NCBI GenBank assembly: GCA_023441055.1
Contig: JAEZQY010000059.1
Coordinates: 186,001 to 250,000 of the forward strand
Source of the DNA: Bacillota bacterium
GTDB taxonomy: Bacteria; Bacillota; Bacilli; Paenibacillales; UBA4045
Direction: 5' to 3'
Length of the DNA stretch: 64,000 nt
Shown: positions 1-7,772 of the stretch, in pieces
Position numbering within the stretch: the stretch's first letter is position 1
Layout: each line of letters begins with the position of its first letter
Program-made: the position numbers and the translations under genes
The notes under the pieces: model-generated
What the model saw: the letters and a program-made list of their open reading frames with translations, nothing else
Database searches by the model: none
Told to the model about the DNA's origin: nothing

Positions 1-461
1 ATGGCAGTGCAGAAATTATAGATGTTCAAGTGATTGCGAATGGTGAGCTAACGAATGCTGTTCAAGTGGGCCAAGTGATTCAGATTGATGTGAGCATTCG
101 TTTCAGCGAAACGGTAAATAACCCAACTATCGGAATTCTGATCAAGGATCGCCTGGGGAATGACATATTTGGCACAAACACTTTCTTCCAACAGCTGGAT
201 GCTGGGGTTTGTATAGAGAATTCCATATACAAGGTCTCATTCATCGTGACTGTTAATTTGGGGCCTGGACATTATAGCTTGACGACAGCCATTCATAATG
301 GCTCGAATCATATCCAGGGGAATTATGATTGGTGGGATCATTCTGTGATCCTGGAAGTACTTCCAGGAACAGAAAATTATTTTATAGGTTCAAGTTACAT
401 GCCTGTTCAATGTTCAATCAGCGAAGTGAATGCAAATGAGGTCGTGAAGAATGAAGCGTAA
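1..461 (+). CDS. ABC glycan exporter ATPase, C-terminal Wzt-type glycan-binding domain (5' partial)
   Basis: The frame is open from the left edge (codons begin at base 3) to the TAA at 459-461, so only about the last 152 residues are present and the ATPase half lies outside the window. What remains is a beta-rich domain with the pattern GSAEI..V.....GEL, then GILIKDRLGNDIFGTN and GPGHYSLTTAIH. This resembles the C-terminal domain of Wzt-like subunits of ABC polysaccharide exporters. In Wzt that domain binds the finished, end-modified polymer before export. Methyltransferase and glycosyltransferase genes directly downstream fit this setting. The next gene starts inside its last codons (11-base overlap), indicating translational coupling. 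The domain assignment is by pattern; export of a particular polymer is inferred. Confidence 0.75.
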   Translation, partial: GSAEIIDVQVIANGELTNAVQVGQVIQIDVSIRFSETVNNPTIGILIKDRLGNDIFGTNTFFQQLDAGVCIENSIYKVSFIVTVNLGPGHYSLTTAIHNGSNHIQGNYDWWDHSVILEVLPGTENYFIGSSYMPVQCSISEVNANEVVKNEA

Positions 462-888
462 GGTCATGTTAATGGTGGCATCTGTATTGGCGATTGCTGT
501 TTGCTGGTTACTATCAATATCTGTCGATGGGTCTAAAGACGGCATCTCTCTTCAGGTGACTTCAAGCACGATTATAAAAAGGGGTACTCCGCAGGAAACG
601 ACAGTTGTTCGGATCAAAAACAATACAGACGAGAACATTAGTTCAGATCAAAATTATTACTTATCCTATCATTTACTGTCGGCTAGTGGTGCGATATTAG
701 TGTTCGATAATATAAGAACAGAACTTCCAGAGATTAAACCTAAGCAAGTGATAGATGTTGTTATGAAAATTACGACGCCTAATGAAGTAGGAGAGTATAT
801 ATTAGAAGTAGATCTCGTGGAAGAGGATATCAAGTGGTTAAGCGATACTGGTAATCCAGTCGCTCAGGGGAAGCTTGTGGTGAAATAG
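451..888 (+). CDS. Membrane-anchored or secreted beta-domain protein of the glycan locus
   Basis: This 145-residue protein has a basic N-terminus (MKRK) and a hydrophobic segment at about residues 5-23, which is a signal peptide or membrane anchor. The rest is a single beta-rich domain. The stretch LSYHLLSASGAILVFDNIRT..LP and the later GEYILEVDLVEEDIKW match a small immunoglobulin-like domain that I associate with glycosyltransferases and ABC-exporter proteins of O-antigen-type loci, where it is presumed to bind sugar. No catalytic motif is visible. Its start overlaps the end of the Wzt-like gene, so the two are probably co-translated. A role as a surface glycan-binding accessory protein is inference; it could equally be an unrelated envelope protein. 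Confidence 0.7.
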   Translation: MKRKVMLMVASVLAIAVCWLLSISVDGSKDGISLQVTSSTIIKRGTPQETTVVRIKNNTDENISSDQNYYLSYHLLSASGAILVFDNIRTELPEIKPKQVIDVVMKITTPNEVGEYILEVDLVEEDIKWLSDTGNPVAQGKLVVK

Positions 889-920
889 GGAGTGGAATAA
901 TTTGAGAGGGCGTGTTTGTT

Positions 921-1298
921 GTGAAGCAAGATGTGGTAAATGTAGAGCAAATTATGATGGAAATCCGCAATAAAGTTAACACAAGACTAAAGAATTCCAC
1001 GAGTCAACATACTCCCCTACAACATGAGATCCAAAGAGCCCAAGTAGAGCGAATCAATTACAACTTCGATAAGAATGAGATTCATACGCTTAACTATCCG
1101 ATTACCTCGCATAGAAAGCTGCTGGGTCCATTGATCGTGAATGTCAAACGGACAATCAGAAAGGCACTTAGATGGATGATTGATCCAATACTAGAGAAGC
1201 AGAATCGGATCAATAATAGACAAAGTGCTGCAATGCAAGATTTGGTACATGAGATCAATATTTTGAAGGCAGAGCTTAGAAACCTGAAAGGTCAGTAG
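921..1298 (+). CDS. Small coiled-coil accessory protein of the glycan locus
   Basis: About 125 residues. I chose the GTG at 921 because GAGAGGG (904-910) lies 10 bases upstream; the in-frame GTG at 912 is only one base from it. The N-terminal half is charged and polar. Around the middle sits the segment PITSHRKLLGPLIVNVKRTI followed by a hydrophobic/basic amphipathic stretch (LRWMIDPILEKQN). The end (about residues 90-125) is a predicted coiled coil with heptad leucines. The 'pisShR.llG' plus 'KR.iRk.lrW.idpil..Qn' pattern is one I have seen beside methyltransferases and glycosyltransferases of ABC-type O-antigen clusters, possibly as a membrane-peripheral adaptor. The function is unknown. 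Confidence 0.65.
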   Translation: MKQDVVNVEQIMMEIRNKVNTRLKNSTSQHTPLQHEIQRAQVERINYNFDKNEIHTLNYPITSHRKLLGPLIVNVKRTIRKALRWMIDPILEKQNRINNRQSAAMQDLVHEINILKAELRNLKGQ

Positions 1299-1332
1299 GT
1301 TTTGAGAGATTGTACGGGGGGTTAATCGAATC

Positions 1333-2727
1333 ATGAAGTCAACAGATGAATCTGAATTAAGAGAAGAAATTAAAGAAAAGGTGCTCGTTCATAAGAAACG
1401 TATCCAATACCAGGTACATGATAGCTCTCCATCTGTTGCTAAGAATCCTGCTCCCACTTCATCTCCTCCTTCAAGTCTGCATATTCATGACCTGCTCAGT
1501 TACCACGATGAGTCATTCATTACACATGCATTTCAAGCTCTATTATTGCGTCAACCCGATTCAGAGGGCATGCTCTATTATCTGAGCAAACTACGGAATG
1601 GGACGATGAGTAAGCTGCAGATTATACACGAACTCATGGAGAGTGGAGAAGGAGTTAATCGTTCAAGCGAAATAGCTGGATTACAAAAGATGCTCAAACG
1701 GGAACAGATCAAGTCGATATTCATCGATAAGATTCCTGGTATTAGATATATCTTTAAGATTATTTACGGATGGATTAGGTACCCTAAGGAAAGAGCCTAT
1801 TTAGATAGATTAGAAAAGCACTATTTTGCATTATTTACAGAACAATCTCACGTTAATACAAGCTACATGGAGCGGATAGAGGTTCTCACAAACGAGGTTC
1901 ATATGCTTTGTGCAGATTTAGCTGATATGAATGTGCGATTACAACACAATCATCATGCTGGTAATCAGCTTGCTGATCAGCAAGTGCGGACTGAGCAACA
2001 ACTGAATACCTTCATCACAGAGATTCAGAATGAACGTCAGGCCATTAAGGATGAGGAGGAAGGGGTCTATAATTCTTTCTATGTGAATTTTGAGAATGTG
2101 TTCCGAGGAAATCGTGAAGAGATAAAGGGAAGACAAGCGATTTACATCGACTATATTCGTGGGAATGGCGCTGGAACGGCAGATACTCCGATATTGGATG
2201 TTGCATGTGGCAGAGGCGAGTGGCTGGAACTTCTAAGGGAGCACGGATTCAAGGCCAAAGGAATTGATATTAATGCATCTATGATTGATCTCTGTGAAAC
2301 ATATAACTTAGATGTTGAACACTCAGATGTGATTAGCTTTTTGGAGTCACAAGAATCATGCACGTTCGGCGCAATTACGGGTTTCCATATCGCTGAACAT
2401 TTGCCATTTGTGAAGTTGATCAAACTATTCGATGAGGCGCTGCGTGTGCTGAAGCCGGGGGGGATGATCATATTTGAAACGCCTAATCCTGAGAATATTG
2501 TAGTAGGAAGCTGTAATTTTTATATTGATCCTACACATAGAAATCCATTGCCGCCTGTACTATTACAGTTCCTTGCAAATGAAAGAGGATTTGTAGGTAC
2601 AGAGATTCTTCGAGTTCATCCAATGGAGTTTTTCGCATCTCAAGCCTCGACAAATGAAATCGAAAATCGAATTGCAAGGTTGTTCACCAATGAACTCGAT
2701 TATTCCGTAATTGCATTTAAGGCTTAG
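1333..2727 (+). CDS. DUF4214 domain plus class I SAM-dependent methyltransferase
   Basis: 464 residues, preceded by a GGGGGG ribosome site about 10 bases before the ATG. Residues about 50-115 form a DUF4214-like helical module (FQALLLRQPDSEGMLYYLSK, then an ELMES..E element), found in secreted or glycan-associated proteins. A central helical/coiled-coil linker covers roughly 120-240. The C-terminal half is a methyltransferase: motif I DVACGRGEW near residue 289, the acidic GIDIN, the HIAEHL motif, LKPGGMIIFETPNPEN, and YIDPTHRNPLPP, typical of methyltransferases that modify the non-reducing end of O-antigen polymers. The likely product is a terminal O-methyl group on the glycan exported by the adjacent ABC transporter (inference). 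A run of seven G residues (2457-2463) encodes the PGG turn. Confidence 0.8.
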   Translation: MKSTDESELREEIKEKVLVHKKRIQYQVHDSSPSVAKNPAPTSSPPSSLHIHDLLSYHDESFITHAFQALLLRQPDSEGMLYYLSKLRNGTMSKLQIIHELMESGEGVNRSSEIAGLQKMLKREQIKSIFIDKIPGIRYIFKIIYGWIRYPKERAYLDRLEKHYFALFTEQSHVNTSYMERIEVLTNEVHMLCADLADMNVRLQHNHHAGNQLADQQVRTEQQLNTFITEIQNERQAIKDEEEGVYNSFYVNFENVFRGNREEIKGRQAIYIDYIRGNGAGTADTPILDVACGRGEWLELLREHGFKAKGIDINASMIDLCETYNLDVEHSDVISFLESQESCTFGAITGFHIAEHLPFVKLIKLFDEALRVLKPGGMIIFETPNPENIVVGSCNFYIDPTHRNPLPPVLLQFLANERGFVGTEILRVHPMEFFASQASTNEIENRIARLFTNELDYSVIAFKA

Positions 2728-2738
2728 GAGGGCTGAAA

Positions 2739-5700
2739 ATGAACGTATTAATTTGTAATGAACGTTTTTTATTCCGATTTGGATTGGATAGAGTGCTGAT
2801 TGTTGTGGGACAGGCCTTAAAACAATTAGGTCACAATGTTTATTACATGGGAAATAATTTTGATTCGGAAATCATTGGAACATTCGCGGACAAGGTGATT
2901 CAAATCCCGGAGTGTACAGACTACTATCATATTGAAGAGTTCACTCTCCAGTGGGTGCAGGAAAACTTAAGTGATTTATTCAGTGAAGAGGAGTTTCCTG
3001 ATATTGCTCTCCTAGGAGGATGGCCATTCTTCTCTTCCATTTCATATTTTGAACAGATTGGGATTCGCACTGTTTTTAATGATTGTGGGGCAGTGCCATT
3101 GGATGGCTTCGAAGGCGGTGCGCTGGTCATTCAAGAAAAGCTTAGAAAGCTTAGAAGGGATCATTTGAGCAGTTGCTCAGGGATTATTGCTATTAGTCAA
3201 TTTATTGCAAACTCACAAAGTGCGCTAGACAGCAGCAATGTAGACGTAGAAACGATTTATCTAGGCTCAGATCACATGAACTTGAACATATGGATGAATA
3301 AGGATTCACGAAGATCGGCGAAGTCCGACGGATTAGAATTGGTGAAGAGGTACAGGCAGAATGGTTATCGGACCATACTCTCGCTAGGTAGATGGGAGAC
3401 CAATTGCTATAAGAATTCAGATGCTGCATACGCTGTAATACCCGCACTTATAGAAGATAATGAGAAAACTGTCTTGTTCGTACTCGCTCCACCTTCTGGA
3501 TTTACAGTTCCTGATGAACTAAGAGAACACATCGTGCCGCTTGGTTATCCGAATGACGAAGAGCTAACCGAAATAATGGTGAATGTGGATCTTGGTTTGT
3601 CTTTTTCGTTATGGGAAGGATTTAATTTGCCACTCGCTGAGATGCAGCTGCTTCAGAAACCTGTCATCGTATTTGAAGTTGCCGCGCATCCTGAAGTGGC
3701 AGTACACTCATGGTTCCTTGTGAAGAATGAAGAAGAGATGATCGACAAGGCTAAACGTATTCTGAGTAACGTAGACGTATTGGATGCTGACAGCTATAAC
3801 GAAGCGAATGAGCGATTCAGGAGTACATTCACTTGGAAGAATGCGATCAATCGATATACCCAATATTTCGAGAAGCTATTGATTAAGCAATTACGGATCA
3901 TTATCGACGTGACCAATGCAACCAAAGATCCTGCAAATTCAGGTGTAATTAGAGTGACTCGTAGGTTAAGCCGGAACATCCAGGAGTCTGTGGAGCCTGT
4001 TTTCGTTGTCTGGAATGATGAGTCTAATCAATACTATATGCCATCGGAAACGGATTATCATCAATTGAGTCAATTTAATGGGCCACTCATAAGAAAGGGG
4101 AATTTCTATAGTCGTCCACTGGAAGAGTACCTATCCAGCAAACCTAATCAACCAACTTGGATTCTATTCGCAGAGACGATCAGTGAACAGCGTGCTGGAA
4201 CGATTCGCGCTTATGCACGTAAGAAAGGATTTCAAACGGTTGCAATATTCTATGACGCAATACCTATCCTGTATCCGCAATATTGCAATGATGCGGTTGT
4301 AGACAATCACTACAAATACATGATTGGATTAGCTGAGTGTGACCTAGTGATCCCTATATCACAATATTCAGAAACCTGCTTGATCGATTTCTGGAATGAG
4401 CGTGGAATCCAACCTACTCGGACCTTTGCGAATCTATTGCCAGGGGAGTTTGGTGGTGTCGAACGAGGGACGAGTGCGAATAAGAAAAATCAACGTGATG
4501 TCAAGATCCTGTGTGTATCGACATTAGAGCCAAGAAAGAATCATAAATCACTCATTGAAGCTTGCTTGTTGCTGTCCGAAAATCATCCCGAACTGGATTG
4601 GACACTTACGTTAGTGGGAAATCGATATGCTGGTAATGATGAAATTCCAGCCTATGTCCAATCTATATCACGTAACTATCCTAAAATTCAATGGCTAGGT
4701 ATTGTGGATGATCAGACATTGAATCAATTGTATCAAGATGCTACCTTTACGGTATATCCATCCATTGTAGAAGGGTATGGGATGCCTATAATGGAAAGTG
4801 TTTGGTATGGTAAGCCTTGCATTTGTAGCAATACAGGTGTAATGGCTGAGTTGGCAAGTGAAGGCGGTTGTCTGCCCGTTGATATTCTAAACAAGCAGGA
4901 ACTCTCCCATGCCATATACAGATTGTCGACGAATGATGAGTTCTATAATCAGAAGGTACAAGAAGCGACGCAAAGAGAAATTAAGACTTGGTCAGAATAT
5001 ACGTTGCACTTTCTAGCGGAGATGTCTATGCACACTGATACAACCAGGGGGAAAAGTGTGGAGAAAACAGGAATATCAGGATCTGATTGGAAGAAAATAT
5101 TATATCCGAATTGTTTATGTGAGAATTGGCAGATGAATCATTCAGAGCGACTGGGATTAACTGCTCTGTTAGCTCGCATTAATCCAACCTGCTCAATAGA
5201 GATAGGCACATATCAAGGCGGCAGTTTGTCTTTAATATCACAGTATTCGAAGATGGTATTCTCCATAGATATTGATCCAAGCATACCAGATAAATATAAA
5301 TCCTTTGCAAATGTAAGTTTCTTCACAGGTCCTTCTAGATCGATATTACCTCTATTATTTGATGAACTTGATGCTGCTGGTATTGCAGTAGACTTTATGT
5401 TAATTGATGGTGATCATTCTGCTGAAGGGATCAAGGCGGATATTCGGTCATTGGTATCCTACGTCCCTAAGAAACCTATGTTTGTTGTATTGCATGACGG
5501 ATTTAACCCGGAGTGCAGAAGGGGAATGTTAGAAGGAGGATGGTCTAATTCACCATATGTTCAGTGGGTAGATCTGGATTTTGTTCCAGGAAGATTAATT
5601 GAGCATGGCGGCGGCGGACATGGCGAAATGTGGGGCGGGTTAGGATGCGCCTACTTATCGCCAGAGAAGCGAGTCGGTGATTTGAAAGTAAATGCTTCAG

Positions 5701-5744
5701 CTCAAATGATGTTCGACAAAATAAAGGCAGTCCAACAACTTTAA
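2739..5744 (+). CDS. Three-domain protein: glycosyltransferase - glycosyltransferase (GT4) - methyltransferase
   Basis: 1001 residues in one intact frame. Residues 1 to about 380 are a GT-B fold glycosyltransferase, with LGRWETNCYKNSD in the donor half and SFSLWEGFNLPLAEMQ as the E-x7-E-like nucleotide-sugar segment. A second GT4 enzyme follows from about 387, with STLEPRKNHKSL near 592 and YPSIVEGYGMPIMES. From about 790 to the end is a Rossmann methyltransferase of the Methyltransf_24/CmcI-like type: IEIGTYQGGS near 820, FSIDIDP, and LIDGDHSAEG near 890. Such fusions usually build and cap a short repeating unit. It sits 11 bases after the previous gene, with GGAGGGC in the gap. Order of action, sugars and linkage cannot be read from sequence. 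Confidence 0.85.
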   Translation: MNVLICNERFLFRFGLDRVLIVVGQALKQLGHNVYYMGNNFDSEIIGTFADKVIQIPECTDYYHIEEFTLQWVQENLSDLFSEEEFPDIALLGGWPFFSSISYFEQIGIRTVFNDCGAVPLDGFEGGALVIQEKLRKLRRDHLSSCSGIIAISQFIANSQSALDSSNVDVETIYLGSDHMNLNIWMNKDSRRSAKSDGLELVKRYRQNGYRTILSLGRWETNCYKNSDAAYAVIPALIEDNEKTVLFVLAPPSGFTVPDELREHIVPLGYPNDEELTEIMVNVDLGLSFSLWEGFNLPLAEMQLLQKPVIVFEVAAHPEVAVHSWFLVKNEEEMIDKAKRILSNVDVLDADSYNEANERFRSTFTWKNAINRYTQYFEKLLIKQLRIIIDVTNATKDPANSGVIRVTRRLSRNIQESVEPVFVVWNDESNQYYMPSETDYHQLSQFNGPLIRKGNFYSRPLEEYLSSKPNQPTWILFAETISEQRAGTIRAYARKKGFQTVAIFYDAIPILYPQYCNDAVVDNHYKYMIGLAECDLVIPISQYSETCLIDFWNERGIQPTRTFANLLPGEFGGVERGTSANKKNQRDVKILCVSTLEPRKNHKSLIEACLLLSENHPELDWTLTLVGNRYAGNDEIPAYVQSISRNYPKIQWLGIVDDQTLNQLYQDATFTVYPSIVEGYGMPIMESVWYGKPCICSNTGVMAELASEGGCLPVDILNKQELSHAIYRLSTNDEFYNQKVQEATQREIKTWSEYTLHFLAEMSMHTDTTRGKSVEKTGISGSDWKKILYPNCLCENWQMNHSERLGLTALLARINPTCSIEIGTYQGGSLSLISQYSKMVFSIDIDPSIPDKYKSFANVSFFTGPSRSILPLLFDELDAAGIAVDFMLIDGDHSAEGIKADIRSLVSYVPKKPMFVVLHDGFNPECRRGMLEGGWSNSPYVQWVDLDFVPGRLIEHGGGGHGEMWGGLGCAYLSPEKRVGDLKVNASAQMMFDKIKAVQQL

Positions 5745-5764
5745 TTATTAAAGGAATTGAACTT

Positions 5765-7411
5765 ATGAAAAAGATTTTGATCTGTTCGAATGTGTACCCT
5801 CCCAATTTTATTGGGGGGGCTGAATTAATCGCTCATTACCAAGCTAAGGCTCTACATGACATGGGTCATGAGGTCCTTATATTCACTGGGGACATTGCTC
5901 AGGTTGGAAATCGACATGCAATGAGAAAAGAAATGTACGATGGTCTCACAGTGTATCGAACAAGGTTGGTATCAGAGGATTATCGAAGCGATTATGTGAA
6001 TTTCAAGCATACGACGGTTGAAGCATCATTCAATAAGGTGATAACTGAGTTTAAACCTGATGTGGTGCACTTTCACAATATCATAGGACTATCACTCGGA
6101 TTAATTGCGATTGCCAATAGTATGGGTTGCAAAACGGTCATCACCTTGCATGATCATTGGGGCTTCTGTTACCGCAACACATTAATAAATTCTGCTAATG
6201 CGATTTGTGATAACTTTACGAATTGCTCAACTTGCATGGCAACTATTGATGACGGATTACATCGGAATATCCCAATTCGATTCAGACAGGATTTCTTCAA
6301 CATCCAGATGCGTAAGCTTGATAACTATATCTCACCGAGCCAGTACTTAGCGGACACTTATGTGAAAGCAGGCTTTGAGAAGGATAAAATGCATGTGGTT
6401 TGGAATGGCTTAGATGTGAGTCGGTTTCTTCAAATCGAGAAAAAAAACAGTGATAGGGTAAGATTCACCTTTATTGGCCATCTCGGGGAGCACAAGGGGA
6501 TTTCCGTTCTGCTAAAGGCGCTACTGCTAGTGAGAAATAAGAATGCCCTATTCATTAATATTGTCGGCGGGGGAGAGAAGGAGCATGAGTACAAGGAATT
6601 TGTGAAAGCTAATCGCCTTCAAGATTTCGTTAGATTCTGGGGGAAAATCGATAATGCTAAGATTAGCTCTGTGTATAGCGAAACAGACGTGATCATACTA
6701 CCTTCGATCTGGCCGGAGAACCAACCTGTATCCATCACAGAAGCGATGGCGGCAGGGATCCCAGTCATTGCTTCTAATGTGGGTGGTATACCGGAGTTAG
6801 TAGATGACGGTAAGAATGGTTTGATTTTCGAGATGGGTAATGAAAATGATCTAGCGAAGAAGATAGGTTGGGTGCTAGAAAACAGATCAACTATCGAGCT
6901 ATTCGGTCAGCATGGTCGTAGTCGAATTATTGAGAATACATTCGCTAATCAAGCCAAGAAAATAGTGGAGATTTATGAGTTGCCAGCATTGAAGCCTACG
7001 CGTAAGACAAAAAAGATTATAGGTATTGTTGGTGAGCGGATTAGTAATCCTATGTCCAAGGCACTAGAGTTGTCACTTCCTGGCATTGAGAAGACAGATT
7101 ATGTGGTTTCGATGATAGAGTGGTTGGATTCCGAGGATCAAGACCAACTCGCCATGATGGTAGTAGTCGATCAAACGAATTGGCTTGAATCGGTGATGCT
7201 TGCAATTAGCAAGGGAATTCCATTGGTGGTCAATAGCGGTAATGATGAGTTGAAGGCGCTCTGTATAAAGGCTAACTGTGGATTATATTACGATAATGAG
7301 CATGAAGCTGAATTGTGTATTCAGTATCTGTGCACGAATGACACGGTTAGACAAGCTCTTGGCAGTAATGCGTTTCGCTACTGGAATGAGTTGACTCAAG
7401 TCAGATTATGA
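5765..7411 (+). CDS. GT4 family glycosyltransferase with an extra C-terminal domain
   Basis: 548 residues. The N-terminus (ICSNVYPPNFIGGAELIAHY) is a classic GT4 acceptor-side glycine loop. The donor half shows FTFIGHLGEHKGISVLLKAL, then LPSIWPENQPVSITEAMAAG and ASNVGGIPELV, giving the EX7E-type nucleotide-sugar site at about residues 315-345. The GT core ends near residue 410. The remaining ~135 residues (from KKIIGIVGERI) form a Rossmann-like alpha/beta segment with no catalytic motif I recognise; it could be a degenerate second GT half. It is the last gene of the left-hand glycan operon, followed by a terminator. A poly-G run of seven lies near its start (5813-5819). Confidence 0.85.
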   Translation: MKKILICSNVYPPNFIGGAELIAHYQAKALHDMGHEVLIFTGDIAQVGNRHAMRKEMYDGLTVYRTRLVSEDYRSDYVNFKHTTVEASFNKVITEFKPDVVHFHNIIGLSLGLIAIANSMGCKTVITLHDHWGFCYRNTLINSANAICDNFTNCSTCMATIDDGLHRNIPIRFRQDFFNIQMRKLDNYISPSQYLADTYVKAGFEKDKMHVVWNGLDVSRFLQIEKKNSDRVRFTFIGHLGEHKGISVLLKALLLVRNKNALFINIVGGGEKEHEYKEFVKANRLQDFVRFWGKIDNAKISSVYSETDVIILPSIWPENQPVSITEAMAAGIPVIASNVGGIPELVDDGKNGLIFEMGNENDLAKKIGWVLENRSTIELFGQHGRSRIIENTFANQAKKIVEIYELPALKPTRKTKKIIGIVGERISNPMSKALELSLPGIEKTDYVVSMIEWLDSEDQDQLAMMVVVDQTNWLESVMLAISKGIPLVVNSGNDELKALCIKANCGLYYDNEHEAELCIQYLCTNDTVRQALGSNAFRYWNELTQVRL

Positions 7412-7491
7412 GATTAGTGAGTTATGTTTGCGTGGATAATTTATTGGTTACGAATATCGCTTCATAGAAGTTATAATATACTTAGACAATT

Positions 7492-7516
7492 ATAGCCCTA
7501 TGAAGCGGGCTATTTT
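7492..7516 (+). terminator. Rho-independent terminator after the GT4 gene
   Basis: ATAGCCC (7492-7498) pairs with GGGCTAT (7507-7513) around an 8-base loop and is followed by a short T run. It lies 80 bases after the GT4 stop and closes the left glycan operon. Confidence 0.7.
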
Positions 7517-7675
7517 CATGTTAGCAGCCGATTCAACATTTGTCGATTCATTGGTTAAGATATGTCGTAATTTCTGCTCTTTAATTGCCTTATTTATGCG
7601 TCATCTGCTATTCTTATAGAGAATCCCATACGCTATATAACATAGGCTTATACTTGTTTACCAACCCTGCAAGGA

Positions 7676-7705
7676 TTGAATGGATTGTTAACTTATATTT
7701 ATACT
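7676..7705 (+). promoter_or_regulatory. Candidate sigma-A promoter of the dideoxysugar module
   Basis: TTGAAT (7676-7681), an 18-base spacer and TATACT (7700-7705) give a reasonable vegetative promoter about 70 bases before the first gene of the module. It is the best match in this gap by eye. The background is AT-rich, so chance matches are possible. Confidence 0.45.
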
Positions 7706-7720
7706 TAAAAATAATAGAAG

Positions 7721-7750
7721 TTGTATAGGACTTCCAGCAGTTCTATACAA
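7721..7750 (+). promoter_or_regulatory. 12-bp leader hairpin immediately upstream of a ribosome site
   Basis: TTGTATAGGACT (7721-7732) pairs with AGTTCTATACAA (7739-7750) with one G-U pair around a 6-base loop. There is no T run after it, so it is not an intrinsic terminator. The ribosome site AGGAAGAG begins two bases later. If the -10 at 7700-7705 is right, the stem starts about 10 bases into the transcript. It could be an operator palindrome, an mRNA-stabilising 5' hairpin or a translational control element. Confidence 0.55.
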
Positions 7751-7772
7751 TAGGAAGAGAGTGTAATTAATT

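Larger units (their letters stand above)
7412..7772 (+). other. Intergenic region separating two glycan operons (terminator, promoter, leader hairpin)
   Basis: This 361-base AT-rich gap carries no gene I can support. It holds a terminator for the left operon (7492-7516), a possible sigma-A promoter (7676-7705) and a 12-bp hairpin (7721-7750) just before the ribosome site of the next gene, each listed separately. A further 9-base inverted repeat links 7458-7466 with 7499-7507, the latter inside the terminator loop. Confidence 0.7.
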
